Shown in pieces: positions 1-6,461 of a stretch of 7,841 bases of DNA. Under the pieces are notes generated by a model. It worked only from the letters and a program-made list of their open reading frames with translations, made no database searches and was not told the origin of the DNA. The stretch's first letter is position 1. Each line of letters starts with the position of its first letter. Source of the DNA: Proteiniphilum sp. UBA4084 (GTDB taxonomy: Bacteria; Bacteroidota; Bacteroidia; Bacteroidales; Dysgonomonadaceae); NCBI GenBank assembly GCA_002383605.1, contig DFYK01000127.1:19178-27018 (forward strand), given 5' to 3'. A program made the translations under genes and the position numbers.

Positions 1-833
1 AGGGAGTCCTGAAGCGGTGTTTCGGTCACAGCGCTGTCGGCAACCGCATCTGCAGTTTCTGCTCTTTTCGCCATGGCGTATTCGCCTGATCTGGAATTCA
101 TTTCGTTAAAGTAAACACCCAATTCACTTAGGTTGTAGGTTTTCCAGAACTCCAGATTGGCGCTTCCCTGCAGCAGGTTGCGCACACGTTCCGGCTCGGT
201 AATACCGGGGAGCTCCACCAGAATGCGTTCGGCACGGTCCAGCCGTTGAATATTGGGGGCAACAACACCAAAACGGTCGATACGGGTAGCAAGCACGTTG
301 AATGAATTGTCGGCTACACTCTTCAGTTCGTTACGTAATACCGAAATTACTTCGCTGTTTGATGCAGTGGGATTAACTCTGTCTCCTATCGTGATGCTGT
401 ATATGTTTGCCAGCTTTCCGTCGGGACTTATCCGTTCGTAATTTTGCTGGAACAGGGAGATGAAGTCCGACGAGCTTCCCCGGCGGTTCTGGACGATGGT
501 CTCCTTGAGCGCCTGATTAAACAGGGGATCGTCGGTATTTGCCAATGAAGCAAGTACCTGTGATGCGTCTATTTCGAGGACGACATTCATGCCGCCTTTC
601 AGGTCAAGACCCAGGCCAATCTCTTTTTCACGAATTTGTTTCAGTGTATAGTTCAGATACACTTTCTCCGTAGATAACGAATCAAAATAATGATTCTTCA
701 GGGCTAAGTTTCCATTGGCGTATTGATCCGCTTTCTTGTTATACTGTCTTCCAACTATGGTGAAAGATAAGTAAAACAGACAGATAGCCGTAAGGATAAT
801 ACTGAAAACTTGAATAAATCCTTTGTTTTGCAT
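1..833 (-). CDS. secDF: SecDF protein-export membrane protein, N-terminal part (runs off the left edge)
   Basis: SecDF assists the SecYEG translocase from the periplasmic side of the inner membrane, using the proton motive force to finish export. I translated this frame by hand: it is open from the ATG at 833 to base 1, giving 277 full codons. Residues about 6-27 form the first membrane helix (starting MQNKGFIQVFSIILTAICLF). Next come the SecD motif GLGLDLKGG at about residues 72-80 and the P1-domain motifs RIDRFGVVAPNIQ and RILVELPG, all typical of SecD. The periplasmic domain is longer than in E. coli SecD, as is usual in Bacteroidota, where SecD and SecF are commonly fused. The fusion itself is not visible because the C-terminus lies outside the window. 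There is no clear Shine-Dalgarno sequence before the start, which is normal for this phylum. The gene is preceded by its own promoter and a leader with an upstream ORF. Confidence 0.93.
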   Translation of the reverse strand, partial: MQNKGFIQVFSIILTAICLFYLSFTIVGRQYNKKADQYANGNLALKNHYFDSLSTEKVYLNYTLKQIREKEIGLGLDLKGGMNVVLEIDASQVLASLANTDDPLFNQALKETIVQNRRGSSSDFISLFQQNYERISPDGKLANIYSITIGDRVNPTASNSEVISVLRNELKSVADNSFNVLATRIDRFGVVAPNIQRLDRAERILVELPGITEPERVRNLLQGSANLEFWKTYNLSELGVYFNEMNSRSGEYAMAKRAETADAVADSAVTETPLQDS

Positions 834-850
834 TTCAATATTACTTTTGT

Positions 851-910
851 TTACAATTTACTATTTCTCAGGTTACTAATTAATTTGATTGCATAAAATT
901 TAAGGCGCAT
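851..910 (-). other. possible 19-codon upstream ORF in the secDF leader
   Basis: Between the proposed secDF transcription start (about 929) and the secDF ATG lies a short ORF, MRLKFYAIKLISNLRNSKL. It ends 17 nt before the secDF start. A purine run AGGGGG (917-922) sits 6 nt upstream of its ATG, a Shine-Dalgarno-like spacing and a notable one because the annotated genes here mostly lack such sites. The ATG lies in the first arm of the dyad at 888-915. Seen directly: the ORF, the purine run and the overlap with the dyad. Inferred: that it is translated or regulates secDF. A chance ORF in AT-rich leader DNA is a serious alternative. Confidence 0.25.
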
Positions 911-915
911 GCAAT
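888..915 (-). repeat. 7-bp inverted repeat in the secDF leader
   Basis: On the transcribed (minus) strand ATTGCAT is followed after 14 nt by its exact reverse complement ATGCAAT. The first arm includes most of the start codon of the 19-codon upstream ORF. An overlapping GCATGC palindrome (907-912) allows an alternative pairing with the adjacent GGC/GCC, so two mutually exclusive folds are possible. It could be an RNA hairpin or a protein-binding dyad. It is not a terminator, because no U-run follows. Confidence 0.45.
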
Positions 916-935
916 GCCCCCTGGTTTTGAGCGTG

Positions 936-943
936 CAAATATA
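936..943 (-). promoter_or_regulatory. promoter -7 box for secDF (TATATTTG)
   Basis: The minus strand reads TATATTTG, an exact match to the Bacteroidota TAnnTTTG consensus. It sits about 95 nt before the secDF start and just downstream of the terminator hairpin at 970-1007. No TTG lies at the usual 19-bp distance; the nearest is 23 bp away, so the -33 element is poor or absent. Confidence 0.6.
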
Positions 944-969
944 CGTTTTTTTTATCTTTTTAAGAACAA

Positions 970-1007
970 TATTGCCGGATTATTTTCTGTAAAACAATCC
1001 GGCAATA
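970..1007 (-). terminator. intrinsic terminator after the M3 peptidase gene
   Basis: A perfect 12-bp stem (970-981 pairs with 996-1007, sequence TATTGCCGGATT and its complement) begins 14 bp past the peptidase stop codon. The 14-nt loop can pair further (TTTT 983-986 with AAAA 991-994 around a CTGT tetraloop) after one A-C mismatch. On the minus strand the stem is followed by the moderately U-rich TTGTTCTT. The position between the peptidase stop and the secDF promoter fits a terminator insulating the two transcripts. Confidence 0.75.
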
Positions 1008-1021
1008 AGGATCAATTTATT

Positions 1022-3145
1022 TTATTCAATGAAGCCTCTGTTCTTCAGCAGATATACCGGGTTGGGTTCTGCACCGCGAAACTTCTTGTAAAGTGTCATC
1101 GGATCGTCGGTATTGCCTTTCGATAGCACATTGTCGCGGAAGAGTCTGGCGGTCTCCTTGTCGAAAATTCCCTTTTCTGCAAATGCCTGGAAGGCATCGG
1201 CGTCCAGCACTTCGGCCCAGAGGTAAGCATAATAACCGGCTGAATAACCGCCGCTGAAAATGTGTGAGAAGTAGGTGCTGCGGTAGCGGGGGATGATTTC
1301 ATCGATCAGGCCGATTTTAGCCATCGACTGCTTCTCGAATTCGCGCACGTCAATCACTTTCTTTTCCCGCTGCGTATGATAGTCCATGTCAAGCAGGGCG
1401 GCTGCTACAAACTCGGTGGTGGTAAAGCCCATATTGAATTTCGATGCGGCGTCTATTTTTGCAATCAGTTCATCAGGAATTACTTCCCCTGTTTGGTAAT
1501 GAGTAGCGTAGAGTTTCAGCACTTCCGGATGGAATGCCCAATGCTCCATGATCTGGGAAGGGAGTTCCACAAAGTCGCGTGAGACACTGGTGCCCGATAG
1601 TCCGGCATAGTTCACGTTGGAGAGCATGCCATGCAGGGCGTGTCCGAACTCATGGAAGAGTGTTTCCACTTCGTCGAGGGTCAGCAGCGAGGGTGTTGTA
1701 TCGGTGGGGCGTGTGAAGTTACCCACGTTGTAAATCAGGGGACGGATATTTTTGCCGTCGAGTACCTGTTGTCCGCGGAAGCTGCTCATCCAGGCACCTG
1801 CATTTTTGCCCGCCCGCGGGAAATAGTCGGTATAGAAAACTGAAATGTGCGAGCCGTCGGCATCGGTCACCTCATATACTTCCACTTCGGGATTGTACAC
1901 GGTGATGTTGTCGAGTTTCCTGAAGTTCAGGCCATACAATTTATTGGCGACGGTGAAAACCCCTTCGCGCACGTTCTCCATCTTGAAGTAGGGTTTCAGT
2001 TCTTCTTCGTTGAGGGCATACTTCTGCTGACGCAGCTTTTCGGTATAATACCACCAGTCCCATGAAGCCAGTTTAAAGTTCCCTCCTTCGGCATCGATGA
2101 GTGCCTGCAGCGCTACAGCCTCTTTTTGGGCTTGTGCCAGGGCATACTCCCATACTTCATTGAGCAGCTTGTATACATTCTCCGCCGTTTTGGCCATGTT
2201 CTCCTCAAGGATAAAATCAGCGTGGCTTGCGTAACCCAGCATCTGTGCCTTTTCTATGCGCAGGTTGACAATGTCGTTGATATTTTGTTTGTTGTCGCTC
2301 TCATTGTCGTTATCACCCCGCATATACATGGCTTTGTAGAGTTTTTCACGCAGCTCACGCTTGTCGGCGTACTGCAGGAAGGGAAGCCAGCTTGGTTTTT
2401 GCAGACCAAATACCCATTTGCCCTCTTCACCGGCAGCCTTGGCTGCATCGGCAGCGGCCGTGATGACGCCCTCGGGGAGACCGGCAAGATCGGCTTCGTT
2501 GTCGATTACCAGTTTGTATCCGTTGGTCTCTTTCAGCAGATTATTCCCAAACTTGAGGGTGAGCGCCGACAGTTCCTTGTTGATTTCCCTGAGTCGCATT
2601 TTTTCTACTTCACCCAGCATGATACCCGAACGGACAAAATTCTTGTAGTAATCGTCCAGCAGACGGTATTGTTCAGTCGTGAGGTTCAACCCGGTGGTGT
2701 CGTCATGTACCGTTTTGATGCGGTTAAACAGTGCCTCGTTGAGGTTGATGTTGTCGTTGTGTTCCGAGAGGAGCGGAGAGAGCTCCTCAGCCAGTGCCTG
2801 AATGGAATCGTTTGTCTCCGAACTTTTCAGTCCGTAGAATACGCGGGATACCCGTGAGAGCAACCTTCCGCTGTTGTCGAGGGCAACGATCGTGTTTTCA
2901 AAGGTGGGCGCCTCCGTTTGGGCAGTAATCGCCTCAATCTCGGCAGCCTGCTCCTTCATCCCCGCTAGAAAGGCCGGCTTGAAGTCGGCAAACTCAATCC
3001 GGTCGAACGGCGGTGTACCGTATGGGGTGTCGAACTCAGTAAAAAAGATTGATCCTTTTTCGCCTGACGTAGTGCCGGCCTTTTGTGAATTGTTGCATGC
3101 CAGTAAAGCCATAAATGCAAATGTAATAAATAAGACTCTCTTCAT
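1022..3145 (-). CDS. dcp: M3 family zinc metallopeptidase, Dcp-type peptidyl-dipeptidase, lipoprotein
   Basis: The 707-aa protein is of the usual length for the M3A family (E. coli Dcp is about 680 aa). Family members cleave short peptides; Dcp releases C-terminal dipeptides. The N-terminus MKRVLFITFAFMALLAC is a lipoprotein signal with lipobox LLAC and lipidation at Cys17, so the enzyme should be membrane-anchored outside the cytoplasm. The zinc site is complete: H498-E-F-G-H502 plus Glu527 in DFVELPSQ, 25 residues after the second His as in thimet oligopeptidase. The C-terminal motif GGYSAGYYAY (632-641) supplies the substrate-binding tyrosines 634, 638 and 641. The motifs RPLIYNVGNFTRP and the end LSKGNTDDP...NRGF favour Dcp over oligopeptidase A. 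The start is supported by the signal peptide and by a promoter about 65 bp upstream. The upstream alpha/beta hydrolase gene on the same strand ends 82 bp away. The family is sure; substrate specificity is inferred. Confidence 0.95.
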   Translation of the reverse strand: MKRVLFITFAFMALLACNNSQKAGTTSGEKGSIFFTEFDTPYGTPPFDRIEFADFKPAFLAGMKEQAAEIEAITAQTEAPTFENTIVALDNSGRLLSRVSRVFYGLKSSETNDSIQALAEELSPLLSEHNDNINLNEALFNRIKTVHDDTTGLNLTTEQYRLLDDYYKNFVRSGIMLGEVEKMRLREINKELSALTLKFGNNLLKETNGYKLVIDNEADLAGLPEGVITAAADAAKAAGEEGKWVFGLQKPSWLPFLQYADKRELREKLYKAMYMRGDNDNESDNKQNINDIVNLRIEKAQMLGYASHADFILEENMAKTAENVYKLLNEVWEYALAQAQKEAVALQALIDAEGGNFKLASWDWWYYTEKLRQQKYALNEEELKPYFKMENVREGVFTVANKLYGLNFRKLDNITVYNPEVEVYEVTDADGSHISVFYTDYFPRAGKNAGAWMSSFRGQQVLDGKNIRPLIYNVGNFTRPTDTTPSLLTLDEVETLFHEFGHALHGMLSNVNYAGLSGTSVSRDFVELPSQIMEHWAFHPEVLKLYATHYQTGEVIPDELIAKIDAASKFNMGFTTTEFVAAALLDMDYHTQREKKVIDVREFEKQSMAKIGLIDEIIPRYRSTYFSHIFSGGYSAGYYAYLWAEVLDADAFQAFAEKGIFDKETARLFRDNVLSKGNTDDPMTLYKKFRGAEPNPVYLLKNRGFIE

Positions 3146-3209
3146 GAGTGTAATAATTTGATGACGAACATCAGTTGTTAAATAATTTCTGTCAAAGTAT
3201 TGTATGGTG

Positions 3210-3217
3210 CAAAGTTA
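3210..3217 (-). promoter_or_regulatory. promoter -7 box for the M3 peptidase gene (TAACTTTG)
   Basis: The minus strand reads TAACTTTG, matching TAnnTTTG, and predicts a leader of about 58 nt before the ATG at 3145. It lies only 10 bp past the stop codon of the upstream hydrolase gene, so any -33 element would fall inside that coding region. No TTG is present at the standard spacing. No terminator is visible between the two genes, so read-through is also possible. Confidence 0.55.
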
Positions 3218-3227
3218 ATCATTTTTC

Positions 3228-4382
3228 TCAAAAAACGTAGGCTGCCTTGCGCATTTCACCGGCAGACGCAAAGGGGTGGGGAGGATGCAGATAACGTTTC
3301 AGAAACTGATAAACCGTAAAACGGATATCGGTTGCCTCCTTTGAATCGATGCGGTCGAATCCGTGCCCGCCCGAAGCATCCTGAAACACCTTGTATTCGA
3401 AATCTTTCTTCAGCTCCTTCAGTTTGTCGATCATCAGCTGTACCTCTTCCACATATACATCGTTGTCGTTGGTATTGGTATAGATCAGCAGTGGTTTGTT
3501 GAGATTTTCCGCATAGTGTGAGGGTGAGCGACGGGCATATTCTTCCGGATTCTCTTCAATTGATTCCCCCACATGATAAGGTGCCGTGAAATAGTCGCTG
3601 TAGCTTTTGTCGTGTGACGCAAGCCGGTTTTCCAGGTCGCTCACCGGAACCCCGGCAAATGCACATTGGTATTTATCGCCGTGCTGCAGTATCTGCATCA
3701 GTGCGATCATGCCGCCATGACTCCATCCAATCACTCCCACGCGGTGAGGATCTACCATGCTGTAGTTCTCAATCATGTAGTCGCGGCTGGTCAATACATC
3801 GTCGTTTTCACGTCCCCCGTAATCGATATTTTCGTAGGTGGCCTTTCCATAGCCGGTACTGCCCCGGTATTCGGCCGAGACGACGACGTATCCCTGGGCA
3901 ATGAGTTCACGTACGATGTGATAATAATAGGTGGAGAAGTTGGCATGGATACCACTGTGAGGAAGTACGATCAGTGGATACTTTTTCTTTGGATTGATGT
4001 TTTTTGGGATAAAGACATAAGTGTAAAACTGTAATTTGTTGGTTGCGAACCGGTCATCAGGATCTTTTGGTTTCCAGCGCGGCGTACTTGTCAGCCGCAC
4101 CTTGTCAATATGTGCTACATCGCCAAGCCGCTCAAACCAGAGCAGGTCATCAATCTGCTTTTCGAGGATGTCGAATCGGTGTTCATAATCGGTAATACCC
4201 TTGTCGAGATCTTCAATTTTTTTAAATAATACAGAATCGGACGATGTATTTTCAGATGGTTTAACTGATATTATGTTACCTCCCGGTTCAGGTTGGTCCA
4301 TAATACATAACTGGGCAGCTCCTGCAAATAGTGGGATGTAAAGCAGAGATGCCACGAGGCTGATAAATGGTTTGTGTTTCAT
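3228..4382 (-). CDS. exported S9 (prolyl oligopeptidase) family alpha/beta hydrolase without beta-propeller
   Basis: This 384-aa protein has an export signal (MKHKPFISLVASLLYIPLFAGA, likely cut near A22/A23). A charged, coil-prone segment follows at about residues 51-81, then the alpha/beta-hydrolase domain. The domain carries the S9 signature YRGSTGYG (172-179) and a complete catalytic triad: Ser221 in GWSHGG, Asp306 in TNTNDNDV (aligned by eye with DPP4 Asp708) and His340 in GGHGF. The order and spacing match dipeptidyl-peptidase and acylaminoacyl-peptidase catalytic domains. The beta-propeller that normally gates access is missing and replaced by about 100 N-terminal residues. An upstream in-frame ATG at 4469 is rejected because the promoter lies inside that extension; the chosen start gives a clean signal peptide. 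It lies upstream of the M3 peptidase gene on the same strand and divergent from the repressor gene. Peptidase activity is likely; an esterase is the alternative. Confidence 0.88.
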   Translation of the reverse strand: MKHKPFISLVASLLYIPLFAGAAQLCIMDQPEPGGNIISVKPSENTSSDSVLFKKIEDLDKGITDYEHRFDILEKQIDDLLWFERLGDVAHIDKVRLTSTPRWKPKDPDDRFATNKLQFYTYVFIPKNINPKKKYPLIVLPHSGIHANFSTYYYHIVRELIAQGYVVVSAEYRGSTGYGKATYENIDYGGRENDDVLTSRDYMIENYSMVDPHRVGVIGWSHGGMIALMQILQHGDKYQCAFAGVPVSDLENRLASHDKSYSDYFTAPYHVGESIEENPEEYARRSPSHYAENLNKPLLIYTNTNDNDVYVEEVQLMIDKLKELKKDFEYKVFQDASGGHGFDRIDSKEATDIRFTVYQFLKRYLHPPHPFASAGEMRKAAYVF

Positions 4383-4403
4383 AAAAATCTGAATTTTATA
4401 GCC

Positions 4404-4411
4404 CAAAGTTA
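4404..4411 (-). promoter_or_regulatory. promoter -7 box for the S9 hydrolase gene (TAACTTTG)
   Basis: The minus strand reads TAACTTTG, the same box as before the M3 peptidase gene, here with a leader of only about 15 nt to the ATG at 4382. This position decides the start codon, because the longer ORF beginning at 4469 would start upstream of its own promoter. No TTG lies at the usual 19-bp distance. Confidence 0.6.
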
Positions 4412-4481
4412 ATGATAATTTTTTCAATTTTTCACTATGGTTGTCTGCACGAAAGATGACGTGGTGCAAAACGCATTGAAA

Positions 4482-4517
4482 TTATTTAACGAAAACAGAT
4501 AGTTTATTTAACTAAAA
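4482..4517 (+). repeat. 13/14-bp direct repeat, two copies 22 bp apart, upstream of the repressor gene
   Basis: TTATTTAACGAAAA (4482-4495) and TTATTTAACTAAAA (4504-4517) differ at one base and are offset by 22 bp, about two helical turns. The core AACKAAAW recurs at 4531-4538 (AACGAAAT), a further 21 bp along. The second copy overlaps the left arm of the large dyad at 4509-4548. Phased half-sites of this sort suggest a protein-binding array, most simply for the BlaI-type repressor encoded next door. Confidence 0.45.
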
Positions 4518-4548
4518 GAATTAGTTTTAAAACGAAATGTTTTAGTTA
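4509..4548. promoter_or_regulatory. large dyad, candidate operator of the BlaI/MecI-type repressor
   Basis: This 40-bp segment is symmetric about 4528/4529, with 17 of 20 base pairs matching. The outer arms are AACTAAAA (4510-4517) and TTTTAGTT (4540-4547); the centre is the perfect palindrome GTTTTAAAAC (4524-4533). It can also be read as two shorter dyads, AACTAA-N5-TTAGTT and TAAAAC-N5-GTTTTA, centred 18 bp apart. Its right end overlaps the -7 box of the repressor promoter, so occupancy would block transcription. BlaI/MecI proteins are known to autoregulate through promoter dyads, and the assignment to this repressor is inferred from that and from position. Confidence 0.6.
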
Positions 4549-4554
4549 TATTTG
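4547..4554 (+). promoter_or_regulatory. promoter -7 box for the BlaI-M56 operon (TATATTTG)
   Basis: TATATTTG matches TAnnTTTG exactly and predicts a leader of about 77 nt. The -33 region falls within the large dyad and offers only TTTT at 4525-4528, a weak element. Overlap of the -7 box with the right arm of the dyad is what a repressor-controlled promoter would show. The leader contains a modest hairpin (ATTGC 4562-4566 with GCAAT 4582-4586, and TTCA with TGAA inside it). Confidence 0.6.
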
Positions 4555-4637
4555 TGGCGTGATTGCAATTCATATTGAAGAGCAATGATATTTATATTTT
4601 GTTTCACTGAATAAAACAATCAAAGAGAAGGAATAAA

Positions 4638-5015
4638 ATGCATATTATTAAAGAATTAACAGTCAGAGAAGAGGAGGTGATGAACCTGTTCTGGGAGGAA
4701 GGGCCTTTGTTTGTGAAACAGTTGGTGGAGAAATATCCCGATCCCAAGCCGCATTTCAATACCTTGTCCACATACGTGCGTTCTCTCGAAGAGAAAGGCT
4801 ATTTGTCGCACGACGCATTCGGTACCACCTACCGTTATTTTCCGGTTATCACGGAGGAACAGTACCGGAACGGCAACCTGAAGAATGTGGTGAAGAAGTA
4901 TTTCGATAATTCCTACCTGCATGTGGTTTCTTCGTTGATAAAAGAGGAGGACATCACCGTGGAAGAAATCCGCACGTTGTTGGAAGAGGTGGAAAAAACG
5001 AACAACAAAATATAA
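4638..5015 (+). CDS. BlaI/MecI/CopY family transcriptional repressor
   Basis: The 125-aa length is typical for BlaI and MecI (about 120-126 aa). Residues about 5-69 form a winged helix: LTVREEEVMNLFW is the first helix signature, PHFNTLSTYVRSLEEKGYL (38-56) holds the recognition helix, and residues about 57-69 (AFGTTYRYFPV) form the wing. Residues about 72-122 are the helical dimerisation tail, with EEIRTLLEEVEK at the end, as in the family. Such repressors bind dyads as dimers and are released when cleaved or inactivated by a partner M56 protease. That partner is encoded 5 bp downstream. A purine-rich AAGGA sits 5 nt before the ATG, one of few good ribosome-binding sites here. The dyad at 4509-4548 is the likely autoregulatory operator. 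Regulated genes other than this operon are unknown. Confidence 0.93.
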   Translation: MHIIKELTVREEEVMNLFWEEGPLFVKQLVEKYPDPKPHFNTLSTYVRSLEEKGYLSHDAFGTTYRYFPVITEEQYRNGNLKNVVKKYFDNSYLHVVSSLIKEEDITVEEIRTLLEEVEKTNNKI

Positions 5016-5020
5016 TCATC

Positions 5021-6439
5021 ATGGAACCTTTTCTTTATTACTTGCTACGCGCATCGGTACTGACGGTTCTGTTCTACGGCTTATACCGGCTTTTCTTTGT
5101 CCATTACACCTTTCATGCGGCCAATCGTTTCTCGTTGCTATGGATGCAGCTGATGATATCTGTGCTGCCGCTCTTTCGTTACAATCTTCTTCCTGAGCAA
5201 GCGTCAAAGGCGGAAAGTGGCATCTCTTCAATGGACTACGCTTCTCTTTCGGATGTGCCACGGGTGAGCGATCAATCAACTTTTGAAATACCATGGGTAC
5301 AAATCCTGTTTGTTTTGTTCGTTGCTGGATTTCTTTTTACGGTAGTACGTTACCTGATCGCGTTGGGTCAGATTGCTGCCATCATCCGAAGATCGGGAAA
5401 AAAAACGCTGGCGGATCATACTGTATTGTGTGTCACCGACGAGCCGGTCTCTCCCTTTAGTTGGATGCGCTATGTGGTGATCACGCGTGCAGAGTTGACG
5501 GAAAACCATGAAGCAATCATTCGCCACGAGAAAGCACACATTCAATTGCATCATTCGTTCGACATGATCTTGTTCGATTTTTTTACCGCTCTCTTCTGGT
5601 TCAACCCTTTCTCATGGCTGTTGCGCCGGGAGATGCAGTCTCTCCATGAATATCAGGCCGACGAACGGGTACTTCGTCAGGGAGTCGATACCAAACAATA
5701 TCAATTATTATTAATCCGCAAAAGCGCCGGCGAATTTAAGTTTGCCCTGGCAAATAATTTCCGTCAGCGCGACCTGCAAAAAAGAATCAGAATGATGAAG
5801 AAAAACAAAACAAACAGACAGATGAGATGGAACTACGCGATGGTGCTTCCTGTACTATTCCTTGCCATGACAGCTCTTTCAGCTCCGAAATTAAATGCAA
5901 AGGTAGCAGAAGTCCCGGAAGATGCAACTTTACCCGTCGATTCGGGAAAGGTGCGCCCCCGGATAGTAGGCACTTCCTTGAAAGATAATCCATTGGTGAT
6001 TGTGGATGGGCAGAAAGCAACAACAGAAACTTACAACGAATTAAAATCCAATGAGATCGAATCCGTTTCTGTTTTAAAAAATGAATATGCCATAGAATTG
6101 TACGGTGGAGAGGGTCACGATGGGGTGGTTGTCATTAAAACAAAAAAGCACGATGTACATGCTGTTGCACCGGAGATCAAACTAAATGATACCACAGGAG
6201 GTGAAGTGAATATATTGATAGATGGTCTGAAAGAAGATGCACCTTTGAGAGTACGTCAGTGGAACGGAAATCAACCCTTGATTATTGTGGATGGGGAGAA
6301 AATGGCAAAGGATTTTGAACTGAAGACCGTTGATCCCAAGGAAATTGAATCCGTTTCGGTTTTGAAAAACAAAAGTGCGTTAGACATGTATGGAGAAGAG
6401 GGAAAAGAGGGTGTCATTATCATTACAAAAAAGAAATAA
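5021..6439 (+). CDS. M56 (BlaR1-type) membrane metalloprotease with two C-terminal plug-like repeats
   Basis: This 472-aa protein is the expected antirepressor for the adjacent BlaI-type repressor. Membrane helices lie at about 4-26, 35-53, 92-116 and 272-290, with a hydrophobic segment at 180-203 in the protease region. The cytosolic zinc site is complete: H169-E-K-A-H173 and Glu210 in HEYQAD. A basic linker (about 245-268) precedes the last helix, so residues 291-472 should be periplasmic, where BlaR1 carries its penicillin-binding sensor. Here there is no SxxK/KTG-type sensor. Instead two copies of a motif, residues 323-376 and 418-472, resemble the SusC/RagA TonB-receptor plug signature (PL-V-DG ... 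IESVSVLKN ... YG--G--GV--I-T-K). The start is 5 bp after the repressor stop, without a Shine-Dalgarno site, so translation is probably coupled. The stimulus is unknown; the plug-like part suggests an envelope or outer-membrane signal. Confidence 0.92.
   Translation: MEPFLYYLLRASVLTVLFYGLYRLFFVHYTFHAANRFSLLWMQLMISVLPLFRYNLLPEQASKAESGISSMDYASLSDVPRVSDQSTFEIPWVQILFVLFVAGFLFTVVRYLIALGQIAAIIRRSGKKTLADHTVLCVTDEPVSPFSWMRYVVITRAELTENHEAIIRHEKAHIQLHHSFDMILFDFFTALFWFNPFSWLLRREMQSLHEYQADERVLRQGVDTKQYQLLLIRKSAGEFKFALANNFRQRDLQKRIRMMKKNKTNRQMRWNYAMVLPVLFLAMTALSAPKLNAKVAEVPEDATLPVDSGKVRPRIVGTSLKDNPLVIVDGQKATTETYNELKSNEIESVSVLKNEYAIELYGGEGHDGVVVIKTKKHDVHAVAPEIKLNDTTGGEVNILIDGLKEDAPLRVRQWNGNQPLIIVDGEKMAKDFELKTVDPKEIESVSVLKNKSALDMYGEEGKEGVIIITKKK
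5987..6148 (+). repeat. first plug-like protein repeat in the M56 protease
   Basis: It encodes residues 323-376, from NPLVIVDGQK through EIESVSVLKN (345-354) to GVVVIKTKK. It shares the core EIESVSVLKN exactly with the second copy, but five of those ten codons differ by synonymous changes. That indicates an old duplication kept by selection on the protein rather than a recent DNA duplication. Confidence 0.8.
6272..6436 (+). repeat. second plug-like protein repeat in the M56 protease
   Basis: It encodes residues 418-472, from QPLIIVDGEK through EIESVSVLKN (441-450) to GVIIITKKK at the very C-terminus. It is closer than the first copy to the SusC/RagA signature, having an acid-rich turn before GV-II-T-K. 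About 41 residues separate the copies. Confidence 0.8.
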
Positions 6440-6461
6440 AGAGATACTATAAAGTAAATAA

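Noticed and set aside
253..441. 62-codon plus-strand ORF opposite secDF
   Set aside because: It is antisense to the hand-translated SecDF frame with clear SecD motifs, and has no recognisable features of its own.
2126..2857. 243-codon ORF on the plus strand opposite the M3 peptidase gene
   Set aside because: It lies wholly antisense to a strongly recognised enzyme and has no family features. Its openness follows from the codon use of the real gene.
4383..4469. 29-codon N-terminal extension of the S9 hydrolase
   Set aside because: The TAACTTTG promoter box at 4404-4411 lies inside it, and the internal Met gives a clean signal peptide; with the extension the signal would be buried.
4585..4614. 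Nine-codon ORF (MIFIFCFTE) in the leader of the repressor operon
   Set aside because: It is very short, AT-rich and has poor initiation context; such ORFs are expected by chance in this base composition.
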